A stretch of DNA of 64,000 nt. Source: Vandiemenella viatica (taxonomy: Eukaryota > Arthropoda > Insecta > Orthoptera > Morabidae). A program made the translations under genes and the position numbers. Within the stretch, counting starts at the first letter, position 1; every line of letters starts with the position of its first letter. Below are positions 11,620 to 24,190 of this stretch, one piece after another. The stretch spans positions 172,033,121 through 172,097,120 of the forward strand of contig CM061919.1 of assembly GCA_031002005.1 (NCBI GenBank), given 5' to 3'. The notes beneath the pieces are model-generated. The model did not search any database. It worked only from the letters and a program-made list of their open reading frames with translations, and was not told the origin of the DNA.

Positions 11620-11634
11620 CTGGGCCCATAACCA
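11620..11634 (-). other. Copia primer-binding site (initiator Met tRNA half)
   Basis: The minus strand reads TGGTTATGGGCCCA directly after the LTR. This complements the anticodon-arm region of insect initiator tRNA-Met (..GGGCCCAUAACC..), the unusual half-tRNA priming site established for copia. Confidence 0.85.
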
Positions 11635-11635
11635 T

Positions 11636-11812
11636 TGTTGGAACATGAAAATAAACTGTAAACAACACATTATTAAAAACTACAATCTTTTTATTACACT
11701 TCACACACAATGCGCAATGCAACACATTACAGAGAAGTTATATAAAAAGCAACGAATACTTCACAGTTTACACTACTGCCAATCTTTGCGCACTACACTA
11801 ACAATCTCTACA
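11636..11812 (-). repeat. Copia 5' LTR (177 bp)
   Basis: On the minus strand it begins TGTAGAGATTGTTAG and ends ..CATGTTCCAACA, i.e. TG..CA. It is alignable along its length to the pieces of the 3' LTR at 2693-4206. The primer-binding site follows at once. Confidence 0.88.
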
Positions 11813-11996
11813 TTTTCATTAACTAACAGAGTTTTTATCATCACTATTATCATAACTAAGCAATGGTTAATTTCTCTTTCCTTATTTATCGTTGCACAGT
11901 CTTTAAGGAAAACAGGAAGTAGACAAAAATTCACTTATTTGTATATGTGAATCACTTTAAGATGGTTAACGTAATTTTTTCTATATGTGTTGATAG

Positions 11997-12103
11997 GTCT
12001 GGAGTACAAAGTAAGACTACTACGGCAGTTATCACAAGTACGAGAGCGCTCAGGTGATACAGCAGGAGCTCTGGCCACTTTGCGAGAGGCTCGTGATAGT
12101 CAG
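11997..12103 (+). CDS. TTC21B: TTC21B/IFT139 exon d (2 nt + 35 codons)
   Basis: Fourth exon in protein order and the first on the plus strand. The acceptor is ttgatag, the donor gttagt. After a two-base remainder it reads LEYKVRLLRQLSQVRERSGD and ends ..LREARDSQ. This corresponds to the IFT139 region '..VLLAKVY.....DA..AL..AR..Q' that directly follows the end of exon c. The incoming phase (two bases needed) matches the outgoing phase of the minus-strand exon c exactly. It lies 184 bp after the outer end of the copia 5' LTR. Reading into the donor gives a short false extension (VSVLLAYTRV..) that is intronic. Confidence 0.9.
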
Positions 12104-12538
12104 GTTAGTGTTTTGTTGGCTTATACAAGAGTTTACAAACCATTTCTCACTGTGGTTGACAGCAGCATGGTAAATGATACTGTTACAGGCATTAATATCA
12201 TGTATTAATAGTTTTGTGTATAAACAAACCCTTCTAAAATAACAGCCTGGAAGTGGGCAGAAAGTCTGATTTGAAATCAGAGACAAATTGTTTTCTTATA
12301 AATTTTTTGTTTTTGAAATAATCTTAATTTGGACCTGATGACATAAATTTAGAACTTATGACTCATAAAATGTTTGTTTTTGGTGATACCTGTTTCCCAT
12401 ATTTATGTTCATCACATCATTTTCTTTGGTAAGGGATGTTTTATTTTTATGGTTTACTAATTTTATCTCACACTGTTACCATTTTTATTGCTGTTTTCAA
12501 GCTGTGGTAAGTGGTAATTCAAATGTGTATTGACACAG

Positions 12539-12730
12539 GTGCGGCTGTGTCGGCGCTTTCCAGAGAACTCGGCTGTGAGGGCTGAGGCTGCATCATTGTG
12601 CAGGCGAGCAGCAGAGCTGGCTGCTGCATTGGGTGACCATGCAGCTGCTGTGCAACTATACCGTGATGCCCTTACAGATAATCCCCATGACCAGACTGCT
12701 CTTGTAGCTCTCGCTAAGCTCTACATGCAG
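12539..12730 (+). CDS. TTC21B: TTC21B/IFT139 exon e (64 codons)
   Basis: Fifth exon. Acceptor ..tgacacag, donor gtatac, phase 0 at both ends (192 nt). It translates from VRLCRRFPENSAVRAEAASL to ..ALVALAKLYMQ, an alanine-rich TPR pair (CRRAAELAAALGDHAAAVQL; YRDALTDNPHDQTALVALAK). The family has 'A.IC..IA.....DY.KAI.FYREAL....D....LELA.LYL' here. The intron between exons d and e is only 435 bp and contains nothing else recognisable. Confidence 0.92.
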
Positions 12731-12828
12731 GTATACAACAGTAGTCATCATTACTATTATGTTTAGGATACCTATGGTAACTCATCTAGTCATTCTGCAG
12801 CAACAGAAATTATTATTTAAGTACTTTA

Positions 12829-13148
12829 ATGATGCAACTAAGGAAAATGGAAGCGGCTTCTAGGCGATATAAATAAGAAAAGAAAGGGAAATTAACCCAC
12901 CACATACCAAAGTGGACGGATGCGATGAGAGAACACTAATGCTGACAAACAAACAACACAATATTTCGGCATATGCCTTGCTCACAAATAGAAAAAACGG
13001 GCCATTAGGCTCGGAACGTATGTGCACACCAAACGTTACCTAATGACTATGAGAAATATTGTTTTGTTTGTTTGTCAGCATTAGTGTTCTCTCATTGCAT
13101 CCGTCCACTTTGGTATGTGGTGGGTTAATTTCCCTTTCTTTTCTTATT
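12829..13148. mobile_element. Hairpin (foldback) element with 15-bp target duplication
   Basis: Arms of about 115-130 bp ('aaataagaaaagaaagggaaattaacccaccacataccaaagtggacgg..' and its reverse complement) around a ~100-bp loop. The direct repeat TATTTAAGTACTTTA is at 12814-12828 and 13149-13163. No coding capacity. One arm-like sequence recurs at about 60695-60745 ('tttggtatgagatgggttaatttccctt'). Confidence 0.82.
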
Positions 13149-13399
13149 TATTTAAGTACTTTACACATTTTAGTCTCTTGCAGACATGGAATCAAAAAAT
13201 GTACAGTAATTCTGGCATTTTGGAGATTTATAATAGGAATTACAAATTACGACAGGAAAATGAACCACCACTTATCTTAGATGATGGTTGTGTGGCATAA
13301 ACACAAATGAAAGAGTAATGTTTGGGTCTTAGCCCTTTATCAAGTCTCCTACAAGAGAACTTTTTAGGGGGTGGGTATTATTGGAGACATTCATAAAGG

Positions 13400-16300
13400 G
13401 ATTATTTATTTATTTCATGTCGAAAGCTTTTACAGTTGTTAGAAACACAAACATAACAAAACAGAAAGATAGAAAGAGAAGGATAACAATCAGCACCAAT
13501 GAATTTATATTATGGATGTCCAAAAGTCGGAAACTTATATAGCGTTGTCACTGGCATTAATGAGATTTTGTAGAGTGCAGGTTGATTGGCACTGCAAGCA
13601 ATTGTATAAATGCCAGATGGTCTGTTCTGCCCCATACTTTACATACAGTATTTAGATCTTCGAAATAACACCTACTTGCTAGATTATACTTTGTCCTACC
13701 CACACTGCTTCTCAGCCAGTACCCATTGATTTACATGTCATTCTTCCTCGTTACAGATTGAGTCTGGTAACTTTTGGCAGTACATCTAATGCAGTTGTCT
13801 TCCTCAGGAAGCTTTTCCTAGATTTCAGCCTTTGTCTGTGGAGTTGATGCCTGAATAATGGATGAGTAGTGTTTTGACTAACCTTATTTCTCTCTTATAT
13901 TGCAGCTACATCCTGTCTTATATCAGGAGGAGTGATGCCTGCCAGAGCATGTAATTTTTCAATTGGTGTGGCTCTGAGACAACCCGTTAGAATTCTGCAG
14001 GTTTCATGCAGTACTGTGTCTATTTGTTTGGCGTAAGCAGACATGTACCAAACAGAATAGGCATATTCTGCAGCAGAATAACATAGCTCAAAAACATATG
14101 TTCGAAGCACTGCATGATGTGCATCCCATACGCCTCCTGTGAGTTTCTGCTGGATATTGTTGTTGGCTGGATCTTTGCCCTTTGTGTTTAAGCAGTGCTT
14201 TTTGTAAGTGAAGGAGTGATCCAGTATAATTCAGAATATTTTGGATTGAAACAGTGATCTACTTCTACACCCTCTCATCTGACATTCAGTTTCCTGTTGG
14301 CAAGTCTGTTTCGTAAATGGAAGGTGCATAGTTGAGTCTTGGATGGATTCAGTTTCAACTGATTGTCTTCTTAGTAGGTTGTGAGAGTATGTAAACCATT
14401 CCTTGGATGCTCCTCCACTGTTTCACAATCTTTGGCTTGCACTGCTAGTGCTAAATCATCTGCATAGACAAAAATTTGTGTTATCATCAGCTTAAGTTGA
14501 TCATTAGTAAATATTGAATAACTTTGGGGTCGGGACACTTCTTTGGGGCAGCCCAATTTTGTATGTTCTCCATCACTTTTGTTACCTTGAAATTTGACTT
14601 AAAACCTTTGGTTCTGAAATAAATTTTGGACAATTTCTGTAAACTCAAAGTCACTTGTAAGTTGATATAGTTTATGCAACATGATGTTACGGTGTATAGT
14701 GTCATACACTGTAGAGAGATCTACAAAAGCCACTCCTGTGATCAACCCTAGCTCAAAACCATCGTCAGTGTTCTGAGTCAGGTTGAGGATTTGTGTGGTG
14801 CAGGTTTTGTTAAATCTAAATCTTGCATGCTGGTGAATCAGATTCGGCTCATTTTTTTGATTCAGTCAATTGCACAGCATCCTTTCAAATATCTTGTACA
14901 GATGGCATAACAGAGAAATAGGGTGATCGTTTTTGGCAACGGAACTTTTCCAGATTTCAATATGTCAATAACATTAGTCTTTCTCCGTATCTTAGGTATC
15001 TGTTTACTTCAGAGGCAGTTGTAAAGATGCAAAAGCCATTCCATTGCAGTGGTACCAAAATGTTTACCTGCTCAGCAGTTATATCCTCAACAAGCTTTGC
15101 ACCTTAATAGCTTTTATCAGCTCATTCATTTGAAATTCCACAAAGAGATCTTTTGTTTCTACTTGTGATTACCTTACTCCTTTCTTTTCATCTGAGTCTT
15201 ACCCCTATGTCATTCAGTAATAGTTGGTGTGCTAATTGGTTGGGTGTTATATTAGCATGAGTATTAGTTTCACATTTGTCACTGTTAAGTCTTTTCAGAA
15301 GTTGCCATGCTTTTTGGCTATTTTTTTTCGACAGATCCACATTTTCCAGGGTCTCAATGCAACGTTTTCACTTAGTCTTTACAAGTGCAGAGCACATTGT
15401 TAACCCAGATTCCACAGTTTCCTGGCTAAAAGGGCAATTTTCAAAGAACCTCGGGTATTCCTGCAGGAGACATGAAACCTCTTCGCTCATGCCTGAAATG
15501 TACATTGTGCGGCAACCTGTAGGAATTGAAAGACAGAAATTTGTTTTCACAGGCTCCACAAAATCATTATAATGCTCAGGCAAAGGTTCTGTGATTGAAA
15601 TCATATAATCAAAATTTTCAGTAAAAATTGTCCAATTAGCTTTTTAAAAAAAATTAAACCTCATCAGAATGGAATCATCAACAGTCTGAGTGCTGCAAAT
15701 GTCTGAATGAATATTGTTTGTGTTGGGTGTTAGGTATTGGTTGTGAAACTCTTTTGGTACACTGAGGAGCCAGAGTATCACTTATGAACAACAGTTCTGG
15801 GTTATAACACCACTTCCATCTTCCACTGTTGGAGACTGTGGGAGCTAACTGTCATGAAGAATGGTCAGCTTATAATCTTCCAGCCATTTTAGTACAGCTT
15901 CCCCACTCCCCTCATCATCCTCGTATCTCCAGATGTTGCTATGGCTGTTAAAGTGAGCAGTTACAACACAAGAAATCTGGCTGAAGAAATTTGCTGATGG
16001 ATCGAATTGGAACTTCCCATTTGATGGCTTGTAGATTGATGTGACCACACAGTTATACAACTCAATAGTCAGTATTTCAATGTCATTATCATGTGCATAT
16101 GAAGTGGAAAGCACTACTAGGTCTGGTTTTACAAAGGTCACATTACCATACTGCCAGTGTGGCCTCTCAGCTATAAGACACATTCCTTCTATTTTTAGTC
16201 TTCTCTGAGTTTCTCTTGTAAACATAGAATGTCACATTCATATTTATGGTACATATTTTTAATTGAAGATAGTATCTCATTTTTTGTTGTCATTATTGTT
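13400..16300 (-). mobile_element. LINE 2, degenerate non-LTR retrotransposon with APE endonuclease
   Basis: Minus strand. Endonuclease domain 15845-16225 with FVKPDLVVLSTSYAHDNDIE, the catalytic-type 'TAHFNSHSNIWRY' (canonical 'GDFN.H...W') and WLEDYKLTILHDS. RT region near 14740 reads VAFVDLSTVYDT; FVYADDLALAVQA (near 14460) is the catalytic YADD; the C-terminal part LCYSAAEYAYSVWYMSAYAK and HETCRILTGCLRATPIEKLH is at 13895-14110. A3-4T-type tail (aaataaataaat) at about 13404. Many frameshifts. Jockey/I-like by motif; different from LINE 1. Confidence 0.82.
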
Positions 16301-16441
16301 AATATTGGTCTTGAAAAAGACTCATTGTTCTTAGAACTACTCATTGCAATGCCTTTGTGGTGGGAAGATTAGCCAGCAGTGCTGTTGCTCAGGTGATCCC
16401 TGAGTGTACAAATTAGCTCACTCTTTTGAGAGGCTCTTTCC

Positions 16442-16446
<5 letters not shown>

Positions 16447-16490
<44 letters not shown>
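16447..16490. repeat. (TG)n microsatellite
   Basis: About 22 uninterrupted TG units in intron e-f. Confidence 0.97.
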
Positions 16491-16492
<2 letters not shown>

Positions 16493-19400
16493 CATACCAC
16501 ACAACCATCATTTAATGTAAGTGGTTAATCATTTCACTATCCTAATTTGTAATTTCTTTCCACTACTTGGCACCTATTATTTCATGGTTACTGTGTATAT
16601 ATTAGGGTGTCCCTTACTCAATATTTCGAAAGTTAAAATTTTGCTGCTCCCAATCCCTAATCTTGTTCCAATCTACAAAATAACTCTCTGTGTCAAATTT
16701 TGACACAATTGGACTTTAAGGTGACCCTCAAATGTCTTAAAGTTAGAGCATACTATAAGCAAGAACAAATTCCATTCAAAAGTCATATACTCTTCCCTAT
16801 TGTGACATTTTGTTTATACAGAACATTATGTGGTCAGATCCAACTAACACCCACAATTGTTTAAGAATTTTCTGAATCAAATTTACTAAAAATTAATATG
16901 AAAAATTCTCAAAATTATATAAAAAATGGGAATTTTTTAGGTTTTTCAATTAAGCATTTTATTTTTACAAGATAAGCACTATTTATTTGCTATTGTAATA
17001 TCTATGGACACTAAACATTGTACATTATTTTTTAGTGAGAGAGGATTTTGTGGCGATTTTTACAATTTTCTATAATGATCTATAAAACAAATTGTTTCTC
17101 AGTTTTATCCCTTGTGAGAATGTTGTTATAATCTTTAATATCGCATGACAACTCTTTCTGTGACATTATTCATAACAACTATTTTCTGTATTTTCTTGAG
17201 TTCACTTTGCTAATCAGAATCATCGATCCATAATGACTGGTCTTTTTCAAGAAAATTGGTGCTGAGAGAAAATCTGGTGAAGAAAATTTTTCTATCAGAA
17301 GTTACAAAAGAAGAAAACTTGATATTTGATTAGGAAAAAATAATTTTAATTTCGAATATTCAGTTTATTTATTTCTTCTTCCTCTTCTTTATGTTTGTCT
17401 GCAGTTCATATAACTTTAGTCATATTTGCCTTAACCTTTGTTGGAACAGTGTTGTTTGATAGAGTATCAGTTTTAGTAGTTAAATACCACAGATGGTTGT
17501 AAAATATCTTTGTAGTAGCATTGCTGATTTATAGTTAATATCTTGATAACCTTTAGTTGACACATGAAGAGGAAACATGATCTAGTGCTCTAGTTACTTC
17601 TGGTGAAAGAAACAGGCTCAAACGTACAATCAAGCAAGAAAAATACATATTCTTCTTAAAGAACTCCTTTGGAATTTATAAATTGCTTCTTTACTTCCAC
17701 CTAGGATGACTTTCACTCAAAGCATCTAAATGAGCGATGTCTGGTACCCTTAAGTGATTCTATTTACGGTCACCAATCCCTCATAATTATCCCAATGGAT
17801 AAAGGTATGTTCTTAAAATACAACCTCAGACGTCCTGATTAAGTCCAAATTATATATTTTGCAAAAGTTCTTACATCAACTCGGTACCAGCGTAGGCCTA
17901 AAAGAAAAGCATCAGACTTCTATCCGAAATAAATTATTGCAGGTTAAACCATCCTCTCACAGTAAGCAACTTCCTCCTGACCCCTAGATGAAAGTTAAAA
18001 GTTCATCTCGAAGGAAGATTGAGCCCGCACCACTGTAGTATAACTACTAAAATTTTCTACATCTTCGTGACCAACCAACACGTCGTCTTCTCGGTTCAGT
18101 TCCCACCGAATTACTGCCACCCACCTAGGCTAGCAGAGGCTCCTTACATTCATACTGGGCCAGCTGACTCAGCAGATGCTTGATTTTTCAAAGGGTAACC
18201 TTATTTTTATTCCGATCATTCTGAAATTTTGATATGTTATGAAGCATATTTTAAATGTCAGTTTTAGTTATGAGAAGAGTTCTCCTAGGATTTGTGGATT
18301 TTGTGTTAAAGTAGTAAAAGCTTTACTCTGTCATCATTCCTACAATTCGTTAGTCTGCGAAATGATTCTGTTATCAAAATATTCTATAAAAATTTCCTCA
18401 ACTTTTGACATATAACACGTCTAGATCCCAAATGTATTTGATAGTGAAAATCGACTTTGACTATAAGTGCAAAGTCAGCTAAAAAACTTGTATGTTCATT
18501 ATCTCCAAATATATGAGTGCTACCGATCTGTAATATATCTGAAAATTTACTAAATTAAATTCTCTATTTGATGGTAATATTATTTCCTCATTATCTATTT
18601 CCCTTAATGCCAATCCTTTGTTTCCAAAATGATGCTTTGTAGCAGCAATTACTCTTTTACGGCTTATATATTGTCGGAATCCTTACGAAAATCACTCCAT
18701 GTGCTCAGTAAAAGCTTCTCTTTAATCTAAATGTCATTTATATGCCCTCAGATCTTTATGTCCGCAGAAATGTTGAATTTCAAAGTCAGCGAAATATCTT
18801 ATTTTGTCTAAAAAAAACTTACTTTCCTTATAGTTATTGACTCCATCTTTTCATATGTTGCGTATTATCGTATACCGAACATTTTGAGCTCTGAATATTA
18901 GCTGTACCTTGAAAATTGGGTGAAAAAAGTTAGTTGAGCAATAATTCCCGAGCTTGCAAGATCACCAATTTCACGATATCTTCTTAATATAATTTTCTAA
19001 AATGCAAGTGTTAGATCTAATTTGAATTGTCACCTCGTTTTACACCTCTGAAAATGAATATGACCAAAAGGCTTCAAAAAATGTTTAAATTTCTTTATAG
19101 TATTTTCGAAAACTTGTAAAATAGCTCAAACTCTCCTTACTAACATGTTTTCTGACTCTCATACTACTGGAAAATGCTTCTAAAATTATCTGCTATTGGT
19201 TTTAAGTGTGTTAAGGACCCTTTAAACTGTTTTTGAAGGTATACTGACATAAGTAAGGTTATGTGACAGTGATTTTCTGAACATACAAAGCTTCAAGGTG
19301 AATGGTTAAGTTCCTTCTCAGTCAAGTTTCAAATGTCTTCATTTTGCAAAATAATATTCATAATTAAACAATAACGGTTATAAATTCAAGATTTTAGTTT

Positions 19401-20439
19401 GCCATTTATAGTTTTTGCTTATTATATCATTTCATCTGTTCCTAGTTGTCATGATTAGCATTTTATCCTGTAATTATCCATTCAGATGTATTTGGGGACA
19501 AAATTTTGTTCAATTTAACATGAATTGCTTTTTTTTTTTTTTATTATTTATTTTTTAATGAATGAAATAACTTTATGAAATCCTTCTCTGATTTTCTCCT
19601 GATTTGCTGGCAATTAATTTGAATTATATTAGCACTAGGTGTTTGCCTGTGACTGTGTTTAGACTATGGTCATGGGTCTAGAGTAGTTCCGCATTTATTG
19701 TGATTTATGCAGCCTGGACCACAATTAAAACTAATATTACCAAAAATTCTATTTAGTTAAGGAACTGTGGAGAAATGACCTGTCAAGATATTATATTCCA
19801 AGCACAAATACAAAAAAAAAGAAACACAGTGAAAAAATGTAGCTAAAGTGAACATGCAGAAAACATATAAACAGAAATCACAATGAAAAAACATGAATTT
19901 ACAATTAGCATGTGTGAAATATAAAGCAAATAAAGCCTTATATATACAAAAATTAGCTGTACTCATGACTTTGTCCACATGGAATTTGAGATTTGTGCTG
20001 TTAATTCACAGATAAATTATCAAAGACATTTTGGATGCTGCCAGTAACTTAGTTCAAGTATGGTGTTAAAAAGTACCGACCTCCCTCTTAATCTGATTAT
20101 GTCACAATTAACACAACTCCAGTGTGGCAAAGAAACTAATATGATGTGTGAATCATGTTCAAACAAAAAAAAATATAAGTTTACTAATTTGTGGAAACTA
20201 TCTTTAATTTCTCAGCTTTTCAATTTCAGATCAAAATGTAACATACCCTATTTTACCTACTGAATGTTAGAATTGTACCCAACATTGCCAGGGATGTTTG
20301 GGTTGATTTACCACTATAGAATTGTTAGTCGCCCAATGAGAAACAAAGTCGCCTCAGCCTTTTCTGGAACATAATAAAATGTAGACTCATCCTCATTTAA
20401 CCCAGTTGATTTACACCTACAGCATGTTGAGTTGTATAT

Positions 20440-20446
<7 letters not shown>

Positions 20447-20474
<28 letters not shown>
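20447..20474. repeat. (TA)n microsatellite
   Basis: About 14 TA units. Confidence 0.95.
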
Positions 20475-20477
<3 letters not shown>

Positions 20478-20685
20478 CAACAGTGAATAGTAACATAAAA
20501 GAAAGCACCAAATAAAAAAATATTTCTCTGAGTGGAAATCCACTGGCTTCAAATAAATTGTTACCTATTACTATGAACTGCAAAATATCCAAAGTGTCAC
20601 ACCATTCCCTTGTCCTCAACCTACTGAAGGGGGAAAAATAATCAATTTTATTTTCATTTTTCATCATTGCCAAGATAACAAATCT

Positions 20686-20686
<1 letters not shown>

Positions 20687-20739
<53 letters not shown>
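20687..20739. repeat. Poly(A) tract of about 53 bases
   Basis: Uninterrupted A run, possibly the tail of an old retroposed copy; no upstream gene body was recognised. Confidence 0.9.
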
Positions 20740-20742
<3 letters not shown>

Positions 20743-23224
20743 GGGCGTTGTTTTAGCATGAGGAATAAATATCCATTCTAATGATGTCCTTGCACCTTAA
20801 ATGTTGTTTAGAAATTTCTTCCATCTTCCTTTATAATTATTTTTGCCATTCCAAATGAAGTCATTTTAATGGGTGAGTTGAATTTATAAATTTTGCTGAA
20901 AAACAATTTAGATTCTTGGCTCACACCTAACATGAATGATTCTAAAGGTTCAAGTGATGCATTCAGTTTGGGTAAGACAACTTTTCCATTTGCACAAATT
21001 TCACTAATTGTATGTTTTATTAATATTTACAATGCGACTGTAGCGCTAATCACCGAAACGAAAGCCACTATGACCAATAACCATATCATATATCACTAAT
21101 CTCACTTGAAACCATATAGAAGGGGGACTATCACATATAGTTATATAGTAAAGGACTTTTATAAACATTTTCTTAATAGTAAAGCACTTTTCAACTCAGA
21201 ATAGAATCATTTTTGTAAGGAGACAAAAGTTTTAGAAAGTTGAAATTCTAATGAAAAGGGATTTTGCCACATCCATTTCCACTAATAAAGCATAGGCTAA
21301 AAATTTTATTTATAGGAATATATCAATTTTAAAGTGTAACTTGCCATGCAGTTGGATGAAACAACAAAGAAAAAAATAGTAATTTGAGAATTATCAATTA
21401 ATGAAAAGAGCTATTCCAAATTTTAATATCACAGGTTGCCAAAATTTGAGTAATTACGTAAATTCTAAGTATGTTTTTAGTAATAAAGAGAAAATCAAAA
21501 CCTCTAATAAAATAAGTAGAAGAATAAAAATAGGTACAGGAAATTGAGAAAATTCGAAGGGTCAAGAATATGATAACAGTTTAGTGAGAAGTTCAAAGTT
21601 AGGTGAGAAAAGTAGGATTTTCGAATTCTAATTGTCGCGATTTCCCTCACTTAAATGTTTATGTCAAGGATAGAAATAAAAAATTTACCAGAAGCACTGT
21701 TGAAGATTAAATAAGATCTCAAAAATTAAAACACATTTCCCTAAGTAACATGTAAATTGTAGCTTAAAGTAAAAAGGGGCTAGCCAGATATTAATTTTAG
21801 AAGTTTTAGTCTGACATCACACAGGCACAAGGTGAGTGGTACAATTTCTGTTAATCATTGATTACTCTCGGAATAAGATTAGTATAGTAATGCAATATGC
21901 ATTAAAAGATAGTAAAAATTTCAACAAACAAAGTGATCCAAAAATCTCGGCAAAAGAATAAGTATCTTAAAAACTGTTAGTAGAAAACAGAAACAGGATT
22001 CCTCGCTGTCATAGCAGGAAAGCTATGTATTTTAGATCAAAGTTGTCATAAGTAAAAAGAAGCAAAAAAATCGGGGCTTTGTCATAATTTCAGACAGATA
22101 GGAGCAAATTGGGAGGCTGAGAAAATTTTCCTTATAAAAGGTTATCTACTTTGAGCTTGCCAAGCCAGTTTCCAGCAATCCTTGATCATGGTTGGTTGTG
22201 TGTGCTATGTCTCCGTAAGAACTTGATGGTCTGTCTTAATGCGGGTAATAGAATTTTGGCAGAGAGGTTATGGAACTTCTAATCCAGAAGTTACATTACT
22301 ATTAACTGAAGGCCTTTTCTAATGTTTTCACTAGTAGGGGGAATTTATCAGAGGTGTGATTGCAAGTGGGTTAGTTGGAGCTACCTGCTATCTTCATCAA
22401 CGAATGTGTTTGTCAGATACCTTTCCTTAAGCTTACTACTGATAACAGTTCATCTACAAAAGCATTTCAGAATATACTGTTTTCATATAAAGTGATTTTT
22501 TATTTGGATGTGCAACCTACTACCTACTAGCTATTACAGCTAAAGTTAATAGCTCAGCAGCTGATTTTCAAGAAACCATGCATCTTACAAATCCAATTTC
22601 AGTAGTTTGAACTTAATGAGTGACGGTAAGAGCTTTAAGCAATTTGTATATATCCCCCAACATAAAGGAAGTCTGACAACCACATCAAATGTGAAATTGC
22701 ACACACATCTGCCATTTTACTATTTTGATTACTTTTATTTAATAAATTGCAACCTCACTCTGGCCGAAACAAACAACATTAATTTTTTACCAAGAATTCA
22801 TGACAGGTGTAAAAGTGTCATATGTTGAAACCAGAGTTTTTCATTAATTACTTGCTAGGATAATCTCTGGTCCAGAAACCATAACTGATATCATGTAATG
22901 TTTAGCTAAATCAAATATTACTTACACTTGTTACATTTAATTAACATATTCTATTTTGATTTACTGCACCTCCTACATTTAACAAAACTTATAAAATAAA
23001 TATCCATACTCAAATAACAAAACAGAATCAAAACATGGGTAGTATAAACTTTAGTGAGCGATGCTTGTCAAATACAGAGTTATCTGTGGAATTGCGATCA
23101 GTATAACCTAATTTTAACTATAGGAATTATGCTTTAGTGCCACCTATCGAAGTGAAGTGTGGGGGGAAAAAAAAAAAAACATAACATTTGTGCCACCTCA
23201 ATAACATTTCTTGATCAAAAATCT

Positions 23225-24190
23225 ACAAGAATTTTTAGAACATCTTAATGGGCTTCACAGTCAAGGTGGATAAGAATGGTCACCTTCCATTTTTAGACAT
23301 TCTCCTAGAAAAGAAGGCTGATGCTACCATAGGTCATTCTGTATACAGAAAACCCACACATGCACGTAGCCACCACCATCTGGCCCAATAACAGACCTTC
23401 CACAAGAATGCAACAGCAGGAAGACCCGTGCTGCTTGGCCTTTCTTCCAATTGTGGGAGCAACCATGGTGAAGATTGGCAGGATTTTACAAATATGGCAT
23501 TAAAACAATTTTTCGACCACCGGCCAAGATTAAAAACATACTGTGCTCTCCCAAGGACGACTTAGCACTACACCAAGGGTATATCACATTCCTTGCCAAT
23601 GCAGAAAGGCATACATCAGGCAAACCATATGATGCATGAGCCAAAGTTGTGCTGAACATGCCTGCCTGGGTCAAACTGACAAGTCAGCAGTTGATGAGCA
23701 CAGCAGCGACATGGGACACGGGTTTCTTTTTAAAGATACATAAATTCTCTCTTGCATGAGAGGTTACTGGGAAAACATTTTTTCAGAAGCTGTCAAAATC
23801 TGTATATCAGATAATCTAGTAAATAGAGATGCTTGTTTTCAATTAATTAAAGCCTGGACACCTTTGATCCAGAAAATGAGATTACTTCGGAGCTGTGAAT
23901 AGCCTCTCTATCTGTCCCGTCAATAATCAACAAGAACAGTCAATGCCAATAGTCAACGCCAACAATCAGCAACAGTATTTAATGGTTCTGTGCGACATAG
24001 AAGCAATTCCATCACCCCCAGGCAGCAGTCACTTGACAGTGATGGCAGAGAATATGACCGCTGAAACATCATACTATACAAACATTCTCACTCGGCTAGT
24101 TTCCCGAGAAGATTTCATCTTCATCGACTCTTGTCGACTCACATAGGTTATCATCGGCCCAGTGTAGTGGAGCTCCAGGCAATAGCTGTC
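23225..24190 (+). mobile_element. Penelope-like element, 3' part with GIY-YIG remnant
   Basis: Frames with stops and shifts read VDKNGHLPFLDILLEKKADA, TIGHSVYRKPTHA..SHHHLAQ (end of the Penelope-type RT), then YHIPCQCRKAYIRQT (the 'IPC.CG..YIGQT' core of the GIY-YIG endonuclease, near 23582), LGQTDKSAVDEHSSDMGH and NRDACFQLIKAWTPLI. The 3' non-coding part (about 24020-24120) is homologous to both arms of the hairpin at 39071-39251. The reverse transcriptase catalytic part is absent. Confidence 0.82.
24032..24067 (+). ncRNA. Possible relic of a hammerhead-like motif in the Penelope 3' region
   Basis: Penelope-like elements are known to carry hammerhead ribozymes in their terminal repeats. Here TTGACAGTGATGGC..GACCGCTGAAAC resembles 'CTGANGA - stem II - GAAAC', but the first core box is not conserved and stem I cannot be drawn. 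A relic at best; activity is not claimed. Confidence 0.3.

Larger units (their letters stand above)
2693..11812 (-). mobile_element. Ty1/copia-type LTR retrotransposon, nested and inactive
   Basis: Runs on the minus strand: 5' LTR 11636-11812, tRNA-iMet primer site 11620-11634, gag/protease remnants about 10.2-11.6 kb, integrase remnant 7397-7538, RT/RNase H remnants 4.25-6.5 kb, purine tract 4207-4218, 3' LTR 2693-4206. A LINE (7544-10176), a short Tc1-like element (4894-5580) and a mariner (2799-4090) are inserted. All coding regions carry stops and frameshifts. The bases next to the two LTRs (ttaaa at 2688-2692; ttttc at 11813-11817) do not match, so no target duplication can be shown. Confidence 0.9.
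16500..23200. other. Intronic sequence without recognisable genes
   Basis: 6.7 kb, AT-rich, part of the intron between exons e and f. Short open frames here have no recognisable motif. It contains a (TA)n run at 20447-20474 and a 50-odd-base poly(A) at 20687-20739. A faint Penelope-like phrase near 17785 (SLIIIPMDKG) is too weak to call. Confidence 0.7.

Noticed and set aside
17700..18180. Possible Penelope RT start (SLIIIPMDKG near 17785)
   Set aside because: A single short motif with no supporting downstream RT motifs in order.
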